The translations under genes and the position numbers were made by a program. A stretch of DNA of 64,000 nt from CAZGAQ01 sp964523405 (GTDB lineage: Bacteria; Planctomycetota; Phycisphaerae; UBA1845; Fen-1342). Below the pieces are notes generated by a model that worked only from the letters and a program-made list of their open reading frames with translations, did no database searches and was not told where the DNA came from. Within the stretch, counting starts at the first letter, position 1. Each line of letters begins with the position of its first letter. The stretch is from positions 62,001-126,000 of the forward strand of contig CAZGAQ010000003.1 in the NCBI GenBank assembly GCA_964523405.1, given 5' to 3'. Positions 43,866 to 52,070 of the stretch are shown here, piece by piece.

Positions 43866-44776
43866 ACCCGCTCCCTCCCGCGCCACCACAGTACTTGCGC
43901 CGCCGTCACCAGCGCTGTCGCCGCCAGCAGCACCACGCCGATCGTAGCCGCGTAGCCGAGACGGCTGCGCGTAAACTCGCGGTACAAGTACACGTTCAGC
44001 ATGTCGGTCCAGCGCTGCTCGAACGTCCCGATCATCACGATGATGATGTCAAAGACCTGCAGCGCCCCGATCAGCCCCGTAATCAGCAGGAAGAACGTCA
44101 TCGGCCACACGCTCGGCCACGCAATGCGCCAGACAATCTGCCACCCGCTGGCGCCGTCGACTGCGGCCGCATCGTAGCTCGACTGCGGCACCTGGCTGAG
44201 TGCGGCCAGATACAGCACGATGGCAAAGCCCAGTCCGCGCCACGTCGAGATCACAATCACCGACACGAGACCCCACGGGCTGTTGCCGAGCCACTCCGGC
44301 CAATCGGGCTGCATTCGCGTCGCGGTCAGGTGCAGCGTGTGCGGGAGATTCACGAGGCTCGTGAGCAGGTCGTCGAGCAATCCGGCCGACGACGGCTCCA
44401 GCACCCAGCGCCAGATCAGGCCGATCGCCACCACCGAGATCACGGTCGGCAGGAAGAACACCGTGCGCAACAGCGTCCGCCCGCGAAACCACGCCGCGTT
44501 CATCGCAATCGCGAGCAGGAAAGCGAGGAGGATCGTGAGGGGCACGGTGCCGAGGGCGAACAGGACGGTGTTGATGAGCGCGTTGTGCAGCGTGTGGTCG
44601 CTCAGCGCGTGGGCATAGTTTTGCAGCCCCAGAAACCGCGGCCAGCCGCCGCCCGTCCACTCGCACAGGCTCAGTCCGATCCCCATGATCGTCGGCAGGG
44701 CCGTGAACACGAACACGACGGCCAAGGGGAATGCCACGAAGCCCCAGCCGCCGAGTGTCCGCGCTGGCCTGCTCAA
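43862..44776 (-). CDS. Sugar ABC transporter permease (MalF/UgpA type)
   Basis: 304 residues with six predicted membrane helices and the EAA-type loop VPQSSYDAAAVDGASGWQIV RIAWP. It begins with TTG (44776), unusual but supported by GGAGG 5 bases upstream and by the normal N-terminal helix GFVAFPLAVVFVFTALPTIM. With the MalG-type permease and binding protein it makes a carbohydrate importer lacking its own ATPase gene. It is the first gene of the operon and diverges from the beta-helix gene, with the 14-bp palindrome between them. Confidence 0.92.
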   Translation of the reverse strand: MSRPARTLGGWGFVAFPLAVVFVFTALPTIMGIGLSLCEWTGGGWPRFLGLQNYAHALSDHTLHNALINTVLFALGTVPLTILLAFLLAIAMNAAWFRGRTLLRTVFFLPTVISVVAIGLIWRWVLEPSSAGLLDDLLTSLVNLPHTLHLTATRMQPDWPEWLGNSPWGLVSVIVISTWRGLGFAIVLYLAALSQVPQSSYDAAAVDGASGWQIVWRIAWPSVWPMTFFLLITGLIGALQVFDIIIVMIGTFEQRWTDMLNVYLYREFTRSRLGYAATIGVVLLAATALVTAAQVLWWRGRERV

Positions 44777-44828
44777 CTGCGCCTCCGTCGGAATCGTCCG
44801 CCGATCCTACGTGCGGCGGACGCCGACG

Positions 44829-44842
44829 GGGAGTATACTCCC
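44829..44842. promoter_or_regulatory. Perfect palindrome, probable operator with divergent -10 boxes
   Basis: GGGAGTATACTCCC, a 14-bp perfect palindrome in the 105-bp gap between the sugar importer operon and the beta-helix gene. TATACT reads as a -10-like hexamer on both strands (44834-44839 plus; 44837-44832 minus). It could be a binding site for a dimeric repressor that controls both transcripts. Confidence 0.45.
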
Positions 44843-44881
44843 TTTTGAGCGGCGCCACGAGAAGGCCCGTATAGGTGCAGA

Positions 44882-47137
44882 ATGAAACTGTTTATCTTCC
44901 TGCTGTGCGCGGGGGCCAGCGCCCAGGCGGAATTGCCCGTCGTCACCCTCCGAACAGACGACACGGAGATCCGCCAGTCGTGCCGGCTCGAGATTCCGCC
45001 GGGCACCGACCTTGCCGACGCCAACGGCGATGGCGTCGTGCACGTGGCCGCCTCGGACATCGTCATCGAACTGGCGCCGAACTCGGTCCTCCGCGGCGCC
45101 CCCGCCGACATGCCCCCCGACCAGTACCGCGGCTACGCCATCCGCATCCAGGGCCAGCGGAACGTCACCGTACGCGGCGGGCAGATCAGCGGATATCACG
45201 GCGCGCTCTGGGCCACCGCCTGCGACGGCCTGACGCTGGAGGACATCGATGCCTCAGACAACCGGCGCGCGCACCTGAAATCCGATCCCCAATTGGAGGA
45301 CAGCGGCGACTGGCTCTATCCCCACCACAACGACGACAACCACTGGCTCAACGACTACGCCGCGGCCCTGTACATCGAGGACTCCCGCGGCATCACGGTC
45401 CGCCACTGCCGCGTACACCACGGCCAGAACGCCCTCTGCCTCGATCGCGTCAACGAGGCGAGGGTCTACGACAACGACTTCTCTTTCAATTCCGGCTGGG
45501 GCATCGCCCTGTGGCGTTCCAGCCGCAACATCATCTCCCGCAACGCCTGCGACTTCTGTATCCGCGGCTACAGCCACAACGTCTACAACCGCGGGCAGGA
45601 CTCGGCCGGTTTCCTCGTATTCGAGCAGTGCTCCGACAATGTCATCGCCGAAAACTCCGCCACGCACGGCGGCGACGCCCTCTTCGGCTACGCCGGGCGC
45701 GAGGGCCAGGGTGAGGTACCGCCCGATACCCAACCGGCCACGACGCAACCCGCGGCCGTGCCGTTCTCCCGCCCCGGCATCGGCTGCGACCGCAACCTGC
45801 TGATTCGGAACGATTTCTCCTACGCGGCCGCCCACGGCATCGAAATGACCTTCTCGTTCGGCAATCGCTACCTCGCCAACCGCCTGGTCGGCAACGCCAT
45901 CTGCGGCATCTGGAACGGCTACTCGCAGGACACGCTCATCGCGGGCAACGAAATCGCCGAGAACGGCGAAATGGGCTACGGCCTGGAGCGCGGCGGCATC
46001 AACATCGACAGCAGCCGCCGCAACCGCATCGTCCACAACACCTTCCGCGACAACCGCTGCGGCGTGCACCTGTGGTGGGCGCCGCAGGACAAGCTCGAAG
46101 GCTGGGCGGCGCGCAACTGCCCGGACTGGAACGACAACCTCATCGCCGACAACACCTTCACGGGCGACGTTCTGGCCTTCCACTTTCGCGGGCCGGGAAA
46201 GGTCACGCTGGCCGCCAACAAGCTCACGAGCGTGCGGCGCGAGGAGAACATCGAGGACACCACGCAGGTCACGCGCGACGACGACACCACCGTGCCGCCA
46301 GCCGACCTGCCCACCTACCCGGTGCTGGGCGACACGCGGCCCGTCGGGGCGCGCCCACAGCTGCGCGGACGCGCGCACATCATCATGACGGAGTGGGGCC
46401 CCTGGGATCACGCTTCGCCGCTCGTGCGCCGCATCGAAAGCCCCGCCACCGGACACACGTACGCCCTGTGGTGCCTGCCGACCGAACCCAAGGTCACGCT
46501 GCGCGGCGATGGCGTGTCCGGACAGCTCGCCCCGGCCACCGGGCCCAACCCCGGACACACCTATACCGTGTCGGCCGCGAAGCCGGGCGTGTATGCGTAC
46601 GAACTGGCGATCGCGGCCGGCGAGTTCCGGCAAACGGTGCGCGGCACGCTGGTGGCCACGACGTGGAAGGTGACGGAATTTCCGTGGACAACGAGCCCGC
46701 AGAACGACGTGGCCGGCTGGCGCCGCGAAGCCCAGGGACCGGACGCGCAGACGGGTGAACTGAAGACGCTGTGGATTTTCCGTTCCCCCGACCCGCTGGA
46801 CATTGCCAAGAGCTCGCCGCGGGCCGCAGCCGCGAGCGCCCCGGCGGGCGATCGTCCGCGGCGCGGCACCCGTCCGCGGACGCACGCCGGCCTGATCGCC
46901 CGCACCAAGCTCCCAATGCCCGCGGGCACGTGGCGCTTCGCGTTGGTCGGCAACGGCGGCATCCGCCTGCAAGCGGACGGCGAGGCCATCATCAACGACT
47001 GGGCGCGCAGTTGGATCCCGCGCCGCAGCGTCGGCGTGCTCAAGCTGTCCGCTCCGCGCGAGGTGGAACTGGTCGTCGAGCAGCAGCGCGACCAGCTCTA
47101 CATGGCGCTGGCGCTGGAGATCACGCCGGGGGAGTAA
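44882..47137 (+). CDS. Secreted right-handed beta-helix protein
   Basis: 751 residues with a short signal peptide (MKLFIFLLCAGASAQA). Residues about 60-420 are parallel beta-helix coils of the NosD/pectate-lyase superfamily: ISGYHGALWATACDGLTLED, GITVRHCRVHHGQNALCLDR, GWGIALWRSSRNIISRNACD, GIEMTFSFGNRYLANRLVGN, GGINIDSSRRNRIVHNTFRD. A beta-sandwich-like C-terminal part follows, ending in a segment (residues about 660-745) reminiscent of a PA14-like carbohydrate-binding fold. It is probably an extracellular polysaccharide lyase or hydrolase-like enzyme whose products feed the divergent sugar importer. Catalytic residues could not be assigned. Confidence 0.8.
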   Translation: MKLFIFLLCAGASAQAELPVVTLRTDDTEIRQSCRLEIPPGTDLADANGDGVVHVAASDIVIELAPNSVLRGAPADMPPDQYRGYAIRIQGQRNVTVRGGQISGYHGALWATACDGLTLEDIDASDNRRAHLKSDPQLEDSGDWLYPHHNDDNHWLNDYAAALYIEDSRGITVRHCRVHHGQNALCLDRVNEARVYDNDFSFNSGWGIALWRSSRNIISRNACDFCIRGYSHNVYNRGQDSAGFLVFEQCSDNVIAENSATHGGDALFGYAGREGQGEVPPDTQPATTQPAAVPFSRPGIGCDRNLLIRNDFSYAAAHGIEMTFSFGNRYLANRLVGNAICGIWNGYSQDTLIAGNEIAENGEMGYGLERGGINIDSSRRNRIVHNTFRDNRCGVHLWWAPQDKLEGWAARNCPDWNDNLIADNTFTGDVLAFHFRGPGKVTLAANKLTSVRREENIEDTTQVTRDDDTTVPPADLPTYPVLGDTRPVGARPQLRGRAHIIMTEWGPWDHASPLVRRIESPATGHTYALWCLPTEPKVTLRGDGVSGQLAPATGPNPGHTYTVSAAKPGVYAYELAIAAGEFRQTVRGTLVATTWKVTEFPWTTSPQNDVAGWRREAQGPDAQTGELKTLWIFRSPDPLDIAKSSPRAAAASAPAGDRPRRGTRPRTHAGLIARTKLPMPAGTWRFALVGNGGIRLQADGEAIINDWARSWIPRRSVGVLKLSAPREVELVVEQQRDQLYMALALEITPGE

Positions 47138-47183
47138 GCGCTCATCCTCCGCCCCCCTGTCCCATGCTTCCGGTGAACGCCTG

Positions 47184-48200
47184 CTAGCGCCGCCGCATCG
47201 CGCCCAGTAGAGCCGCGCTCAAGAGCCCCAACGTCGCCGGCTCGGGAACAAGGACAAGGCGAAAACCATTGCTGGGAAACTCGGTCGACAAGACGACTTC
47301 CTCACGCGCTGTCGCCCGCAACTCGTAGTCGTTGTCGGGACTGCTGAAGGAGCCGCCCCGCATCACCCGGTAATGCGAGAAGATCACGGGACCATCGCAC
47401 CACTCCCAGGCGTTCCCACCCTGGTCGAACGTGCCGTATGGACTCCCCGAGTTCTCGTGGGCCCCAACTTCCGTCCGATAGTACGGCAGACCAATCGTAT
47501 CGACGATGCCGTTCAGGTAGGTCGCGTTATTGCCCGGATCGACAGGGTTTCCTAACACATTGCTGGGACGATCATTGCTCCGTGTCGGATACTCCCAGTA
47601 GTTACCCGTCAGACCGTCATTTTTGTGATAAGCGGCCTTATACCACTCGTCCTCAGTGGGAATCGCCCAGGTCGCATTCGGTTGGCGGGCGACGCTCGCC
47701 AAGGCGATCACACTCGTTGCCCCGTTCAGTGCGTAGGAGCCGTCTTCGGTGGTTCCAGGCCCCTGCGGACCTATCGGCTGCCCATTGTGGAGCCAATTGG
47801 CGAACCGCGCCGCATCACACCAGGATATAAAACCCACGGGGCGATTGGCCCAATCTGCGCTCACGCTATAGGTATAGCTGCCCGACTGGCCACTGCGCTG
47901 GATCCCACAACCGGATGGCCCCGTCCCCATCTGCAAATAGTAAAGCCGGTACGGATCCGCGGCGGCCACGGCGTTGAGGAACTCGGCGTACTGTCCCGTC
48001 GTCACTTCGTACTTGCCGATTTGATACGCGTAGTCCACGCCACCGAACCCGCGCAGCGGGCCGTGCGGCTGGGGGTAGCGCGCGTCCGGGAGGTTCCGCA
48101 CATTCTCCACCGGCACGGTCTCGATGCTCACTGCCCAGGCAGTCCCCACACTAACCCAAGCCGCCGCAGCAATCACCGTGCTCAACAACCGCATCTGCAT
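47184..48200 (-). CDS. Secreted FGE-fold (SUMF1-type) PEP-CTERM protein
   Basis: 338 residues: signal peptide (MQMRLLSTVIAAAAWVSVGT), a formylglycine-generating-enzyme-like (SUMF1/DUF323) domain with YQIGKYEVTTGQYAEFLNAV, RPVGFISWCDAARFANWLHN, TEDEWYKAAYHKN, DQGGNAWEWCDG and VMRGGSF, and a PEP-CTERM tail VPEPATLGLLSAALLGAMRR. The active-site Cys pair that true FGE uses after the RGGS motif is absent, so it is more likely a carbohydrate- or protein-binding relative than a sulfatase activator. GAGG lies about 8 bases before the ATG at 48200, and TACAAT is 96 bp upstream on this strand. Confidence 0.85.
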   Translation of the reverse strand: MQMRLLSTVIAAAAWVSVGTAWAVSIETVPVENVRNLPDARYPQPHGPLRGFGGVDYAYQIGKYEVTTGQYAEFLNAVAAADPYRLYYLQMGTGPSGCGIQRSGQSGSYTYSVSADWANRPVGFISWCDAARFANWLHNGQPIGPQGPGTTEDGSYALNGATSVIALASVARQPNATWAIPTEDEWYKAAYHKNDGLTGNYWEYPTRSNDRPSNVLGNPVDPGNNATYLNGIVDTIGLPYYRTEVGAHENSGSPYGTFDQGGNAWEWCDGPVIFSHYRVMRGGSFSSPDNDYELRATAREEVVLSTEFPSNGFRLVLVPEPATLGLLSAALLGAMRRR

Positions 48201-48295
48201 TTCGCCACCTCTTCCCAATTCCTCAGTGAACCGGGCGGCTATCGCTACTTGGGACCCCTCCATTCGAAGCCCCGTGCCGCCCAGTTCTCCCCCCC

Positions 48296-48301
48296 ATTGT
48301 A
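48296..48301 (-). promoter_or_regulatory. Probable -10 box for the SUMF1-type gene
   Basis: TACAAT on the minus strand, 96 bp before the start at 48200; no -35 recognised. Confidence 0.35.
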
Positions 48302-48390
48302 CCGTCCCGGCTGACGCATCCAGCCGAGAACCGCGCCAAATTCGGCGCGACTTCGGCCCTGCCGCGGCCGCCCCCCGCGCAACGCCCCTC

Positions 48391-49698
48391 TCACTTCGGC
48401 TTGTCCGGATCCCGCCGCGAGCGCTGCTCCACGTTCATCCCAATCCGCTTGCGCAACACCGCGCTCAACGGCCGGCTCAGCGGACTCGTCGCCCACTTGC
48501 CCGCCCCCGCCCCCAACCCGCTCGTCAGCCGCTGCTTGAACGCCGCCCAGCGCGACTCGGCCGGATAGTGCCCCAGCACTTCCTCCAGGTCGCGCCCGAG
48601 CTCTCCCGCACTGCGGTACGGATCGCCGCGCGTCTGCCGCAGCGCCGTCGCGAGGATCGCACTGATGTAGTACGTGACCTCGCGATCCAGCGCCTCCGTC
48701 GCCCGCGGGTCGGCCACCGTGTCCAGTCGCACCGTCCCCAGACTGAGATGGACGACATCCCCACTCCGCCGCGGCCGCTCGCCCGTCAGTAGTTCGTGCG
48801 CGATAAGCGCCAAGGCGTACACATCCGACGCCGGCGTCAGCCGGTCAACACGGCCCTGCAGTTGCTCCGGACTGGCGTACGGCAGCGTCCCGCCCACGCG
48901 CAGCTCGCGGTTGCGGGCAGCCTCATCGGCGGCCAGCCGTGCAATGCCGAAGTCGAGCACCTTCGGCTGCCCGGCCCCGTCCACAAGAATGTTGTCGGGC
49001 TTGAGGTCGCAGTGCACGATGCCACGCTGGTGTGCGTACTCGACCGCGGCACAGATCTTCACCAGCAGCGCTAACCGCTGCCGCCCGGACAGCGCCTGCG
49101 TGGCCGCATACTGCACGAGCGGCTCACCCTCCACGTATTCCATCACGAAGTACGGGCGCTCGTCACACTCGTAGCCGCCCGGCGACCGAAAGCGCAGGCG
49201 TGCCAGGCCGGAATGGCTGAAGCGCGCGATGCCGGGATGCCGGAGCTGGCGCAGAATCTCCTCTTCGTACATGAAGCGCCAGCGGTCCTGCGCGGTGCTG
49301 AGCTTGCGCCGCAAGATCTTCATCGCCACGACGCGGTGCAGGGTCGGGTGAATCGCACGATACACCACGCCCATCCCGCCCCGCCCCAGCACCTGCACCA
49401 CCGTGTACTGATCGACGCTGAACGGCGGCTTGGGGTCCGGGTCCTCGTGCACGACCTCGGCTTCGGCCCGCGCCTGCAGAAACGTCGTCGTGCCCGGGAG
49501 CTTCCACCCCGTCCCCGCCGGCTGCGGCGGCTCGTACGCCTGCAAATCCGCGTAATGCGGCAACAGCGACAGCGCCTCGGTCCGCAAGCGCTCGTCCGGT
49601 CCGCAGAGCTGCCGCAGGGCTTCCTCGCGGGCGGCGGGCGGCCGGGCCAGGACCTGGTCCAGCACGCGCTGCACCCGCAGATGGAAGTCAGTCGCCAC
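48391..49698 (-). CDS. Hanks-type Ser/Thr protein kinase (HCD variant)
   Basis: 435 residues. The N-terminal segment (1-90) has no recognised fold. The kinase domain (about 97-370) has GRGGMGVV (105-112), Lys127, HCDLKPDN (229-236) and DFGIA (249-253). The usual Arg before the catalytic Asp is Cys (HCD instead of HRD), so it is a non-RD kinase that may not need activation-loop phosphorylation. The C-terminal 65 residues are basic with no membrane helix, so it is cytosolic. GTG at 49698 has GGAGGG 9 bases upstream, and it overlaps the sigma factor gene by 11 bp, so the pair is translationally coupled. Confidence 0.87.
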   Translation of the reverse strand: MATDFHLRVQRVLDQVLARPPAAREEALRQLCGPDERLRTEALSLLPHYADLQAYEPPQPAGTGWKLPGTTTFLQARAEAEVVHEDPDPKPPFSVDQYTVVQVLGRGGMGVVYRAIHPTLHRVVAMKILRRKLSTAQDRWRFMYEEEILRQLRHPGIARFSHSGLARLRFRSPGGYECDERPYFVMEYVEGEPLVQYAATQALSGRQRLALLVKICAAVEYAHQRGIVHCDLKPDNILVDGAGQPKVLDFGIARLAADEAARNRELRVGGTLPYASPEQLQGRVDRLTPASDVYALALIAHELLTGERPRRSGDVVHLSLGTVRLDTVADPRATEALDREVTYYISAILATALRQTRGDPYRSAGELGRDLEEVLGHYPAESRWAAFKQRLTSGLGAGAGKWATSPLSRPLSAVLRKRIGMNVEQRSRRDPDKPK

Positions 49699-50299
49699 GA
49701 CCCGGCCCTCCGAGACGGCGGTTGAGCCAGGCCAGCGCGTAGTGGAAGTCCTTTTCGATGGTGCTTTCGCTGAGCGCGTATAGCTTGGCGATCTCGGCGT
49801 ACTTCAGGCCACCGAACCAGTGCAGCATGACGATCTCGCGCAGCCGCCGGCTCTCCGCCCCCAGGTCCTCCAGCGCCTCCGCCAGGTCCAGTACGTCCAC
49901 TGTCCGGTCACGCCAAGCGACGCTCACGCCTTCCAGCGGCACGCGCCGTTTGCGCTTCGGCTGTGCGACGCCGCTGGGCACGGCCCCAGCGTCCGTGCTC
50001 GTGTTCGGAGCAGCCGGCACACCCCCGCGCTTCTGCGCATGCCGCGTGCGCAGGTGGTCGACAATCACTTGCCAGATCTTCTTGGTGGCGATGGCGCGAA
50101 AATGCTCGGCACTCTCCCATTGCACCTTGGAATGCCGCAACAGGTGCAGACAGGCTTCATCCACGATGTCGGTCGGGTGCAGCGTGAAACTCGCGGGTTG
50201 CTTGCGGAAGAAACTTCGCGCAATGTCGCGCAACTCGTCGTAGACCAGCGGCACCAGGGCATCGGTGACGTCGCGCTCGTCCGGATCACCGGGACTCAT
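49688..50299 (-). CDS. Sigma-70 family (ECF-type) sigma factor, TIGR02999-like
   Basis: 203 residues. Region 2 includes LVPLVYDELRDIARSFFRKQ, HPTDIVDEACLHLL and AEHFRAIATKKIWQVIVDHL; region 4 includes SRRLREIVMLHWFGGLKYAE and the recognition helix YALSESTIEKDFHYALAWLN. It resembles the planctomycete/acidobacterial ECF group named TIGR02999, whose genes are commonly beside Ser/Thr kinases. The kinase is the next gene, overlapping by 11 bp. The ATG at 50299 follows GGAG by 8 bases. Confidence 0.88.
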   Translation of the reverse strand: MSPGDPDERDVTDALVPLVYDELRDIARSFFRKQPASFTLHPTDIVDEACLHLLRHSKVQWESAEHFRAIATKKIWQVIVDHLRTRHAQKRGGVPAAPNTSTDAGAVPSGVAQPKRKRRVPLEGVSVAWRDRTVDVLDLAEALEDLGAESRRLREIVMLHWFGGLKYAEIAKLYALSESTIEKDFHYALAWLNRRLGGPGRGD

Positions 50300-50419
50300 C
50301 GTCGAGACTCCGCCGCGGCCGCGCACTTTCGGAACGAAAGCCGCGCACCGACTGCCAGTAGAATTCTACGGGGCCCCAGGCGCGCGTCAAACCGCGTCAC
50401 GCCCCACGTGGCGCGCGGC

Positions 50420-51913
50420 TTACCACGCCGACGCCCGCTGGAACGCGTCCAGATCGTGCACGTCCACGTCCCCGTCGCCGTCCAGGTCGGCCCGCGCGAA
50501 CGCGTCCGGTGTGCAACCGGCCGGCGGCGTCGTCACCCCTGGCCCCGCGACGCACGTGCACACGCCCGCCAGATCGTCCACGCTGAGCACGCCGTTGCGA
50601 TTGAAGTCGGCCGCCGAGTATAGGCGAATGTAGTTGAGGTTGTAGTTCGCCGCGGCCGGGTCGTTGGCGAACCGCATGACCTGCTCGCCCGCCGCCAGCT
50701 CGGCCCGCGCCCACACGCTCGCCCAACTCTGCCACCCGCCGGTTACCGGCGCTACGATATTCCCGGTGCCGTTTACGCCGTCAAACTCCAGGTGACACAG
50801 CCCGCCCGCCGTCTGCGACGAGGTGCGCAGCTCGATGATGTACGGACCGCTGTACATCGCGTTGATCGTGTACTCCAGCCACTCGCCGCCGCACATCCAG
50901 CCGATGTTGTAGCCGCCGGCCGCACAGTCCTCGATGTCCACGCCGACATTCGTGCGGTACTTGCCACCCTGGTTATTCGCGTCGCAATCGTGGTAGGCCT
51001 CACCCTCCGCGCCCAGGTCGAAGTCCTCCGCCTCGATCTTGCCCGGCACCGTCGCCGGCACGCCCCCGTACGGCGACTGCGAAGGCGACGGTGGCAACTG
51101 TGAGACGCGCACCCAGTCGACAATCAGCTCCTGCGGAAAGACCGTGGAGTCATCCGGATAGCCCGGCCAGTTCCCGCCAACCGCGACGTTCAATAGCAGG
51201 TGAAACGGCGTATCGAACGGCGCCCGCGCATTGTTCGGCGCGGCCGTGCTGTACCATGTGCTGCTCGTTTCGGTGTGATACAGCAGGCCATCCGCGTACC
51301 AGCGCATCACGTCCGGCTCCCACTCCAGCGCGTACGTGTGGAACCCCAATCCGAAATCCGTCGCGCTCGAGTAGCTCCCGCCCGTGTGCACGTTGTTGGG
51401 CCACGATCCGCCGTAGTGAATCGTGCCGTAGATCGTCGTTGCTACGTTGACCGTTTCGAGAATGTCGATCTCGCCGCTCGCCGCCCAGCCGCCGTAGGGC
51501 GAATCCGTCGGCAGCATCCAGAACGCCGGCCAGAGTCCCTTCCCGCTGGGCACCTTCATGCGGGCCTCGATCCGCCCGTATAGGAAGTCCCGCTTGTGCA
51601 GGCTCCGCAGCCGCGCCGACGTGTAGCTCGCCCCCGCGTACGACTCCTTCCGCGCCACAATGTGCAGCGCCCCGCCCGCCACGTACACGTTCTCCGGCCG
51701 ACTCGTGTAATACTGCCACTCGTTGTTGCCCCAGCCCGCCACACCGTAGTCCGAGCCGTCCCCGAGCATGTACTCCCAGTTCGTCAGGTCGAGCGTCGTG
51801 CCGATGAACTCGTCCGACCAGACGGGCGTGTATTGTGCCAGCGCCGGCAGCGCCGGTAGGCACAACACGCCCAGCATCGTCACGAGGCGGCCGGATGGCG
51901 ACAGACTCATCAT
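50420..51913 (-). CDS. Secreted GH16 beta-glucanase with CBM6-like and dockerin-like modules
   Basis: 497 residues. After a signal peptide (to about residue 26), a GH16 jelly-roll domain (30-275) has the catalytic motif GEIDILETV (E148 nucleophile, E153 acid/base) and W-rich substrate contacts (WGNNEWQYYTS, GLWPAFWMLP), as in laminarinases. A CBM6/malectin-like domain (about 290-430) starts with KIEAEDFDLGAEGEAYHD, and the C-terminus is a calcium-loop pair DFNRNGVLSVDDLAGV / ADLDGDGDVDVHDLDAF. It probably degrades beta-1,3-glucan outside the cell. TACAAT lies 57 bp upstream on this strand. Confidence 0.92.
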   Translation of the reverse strand: MMSLSPSGRLVTMLGVLCLPALPALAQYTPVWSDEFIGTTLDLTNWEYMLGDGSDYGVAGWGNNEWQYYTSRPENVYVAGGALHIVARKESYAGASYTSARLRSLHKRDFLYGRIEARMKVPSGKGLWPAFWMLPTDSPYGGWAASGEIDILETVNVATTIYGTIHYGGSWPNNVHTGGSYSSATDFGLGFHTYALEWEPDVMRWYADGLLYHTETSSTWYSTAAPNNARAPFDTPFHLLLNVAVGGNWPGYPDDSTVFPQELIVDWVRVSQLPPSPSQSPYGGVPATVPGKIEAEDFDLGAEGEAYHDCDANNQGGKYRTNVGVDIEDCAAGGYNIGWMCGGEWLEYTINAMYSGPYIIELRTSSQTAGGLCHLEFDGVNGTGNIVAPVTGGWQSWASVWARAELAAGEQVMRFANDPAAANYNLNYIRLYSAADFNRNGVLSVDDLAGVCTCVAGPGVTTPPAGCTPDAFARADLDGDGDVDVHDLDAFQRASAW

Positions 51914-51969
51914 TAGCGTCTCCGGTGCACGGCGCCGCAGGCCGGCGCACTCCGTCCCCGATTCGGCTC

Positions 51970-51975
51970 ATTGTA
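51970..51975 (-). promoter_or_regulatory. Probable -10 box for the GH16 gene
   Basis: TACAAT on the minus strand, 57 bp before the start at 51913; no -35 recognised. Confidence 0.35.
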
Positions 51976-52070
51976 ACGTCCGGCGGCCGCCTACCGGCAG
52001 AAATCCAGCCCCCACGCGGGAAGCGCGCCTGCTGCCACGTCCTCTAATCTCGCGGCGGACAGGACCGCCG

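Noticed and set aside
47184..48200. True formylglycine-generating enzyme
   Set aside because: Catalytic Cys pair is missing and no sulfatase is nearby; kept only as FGE-fold.
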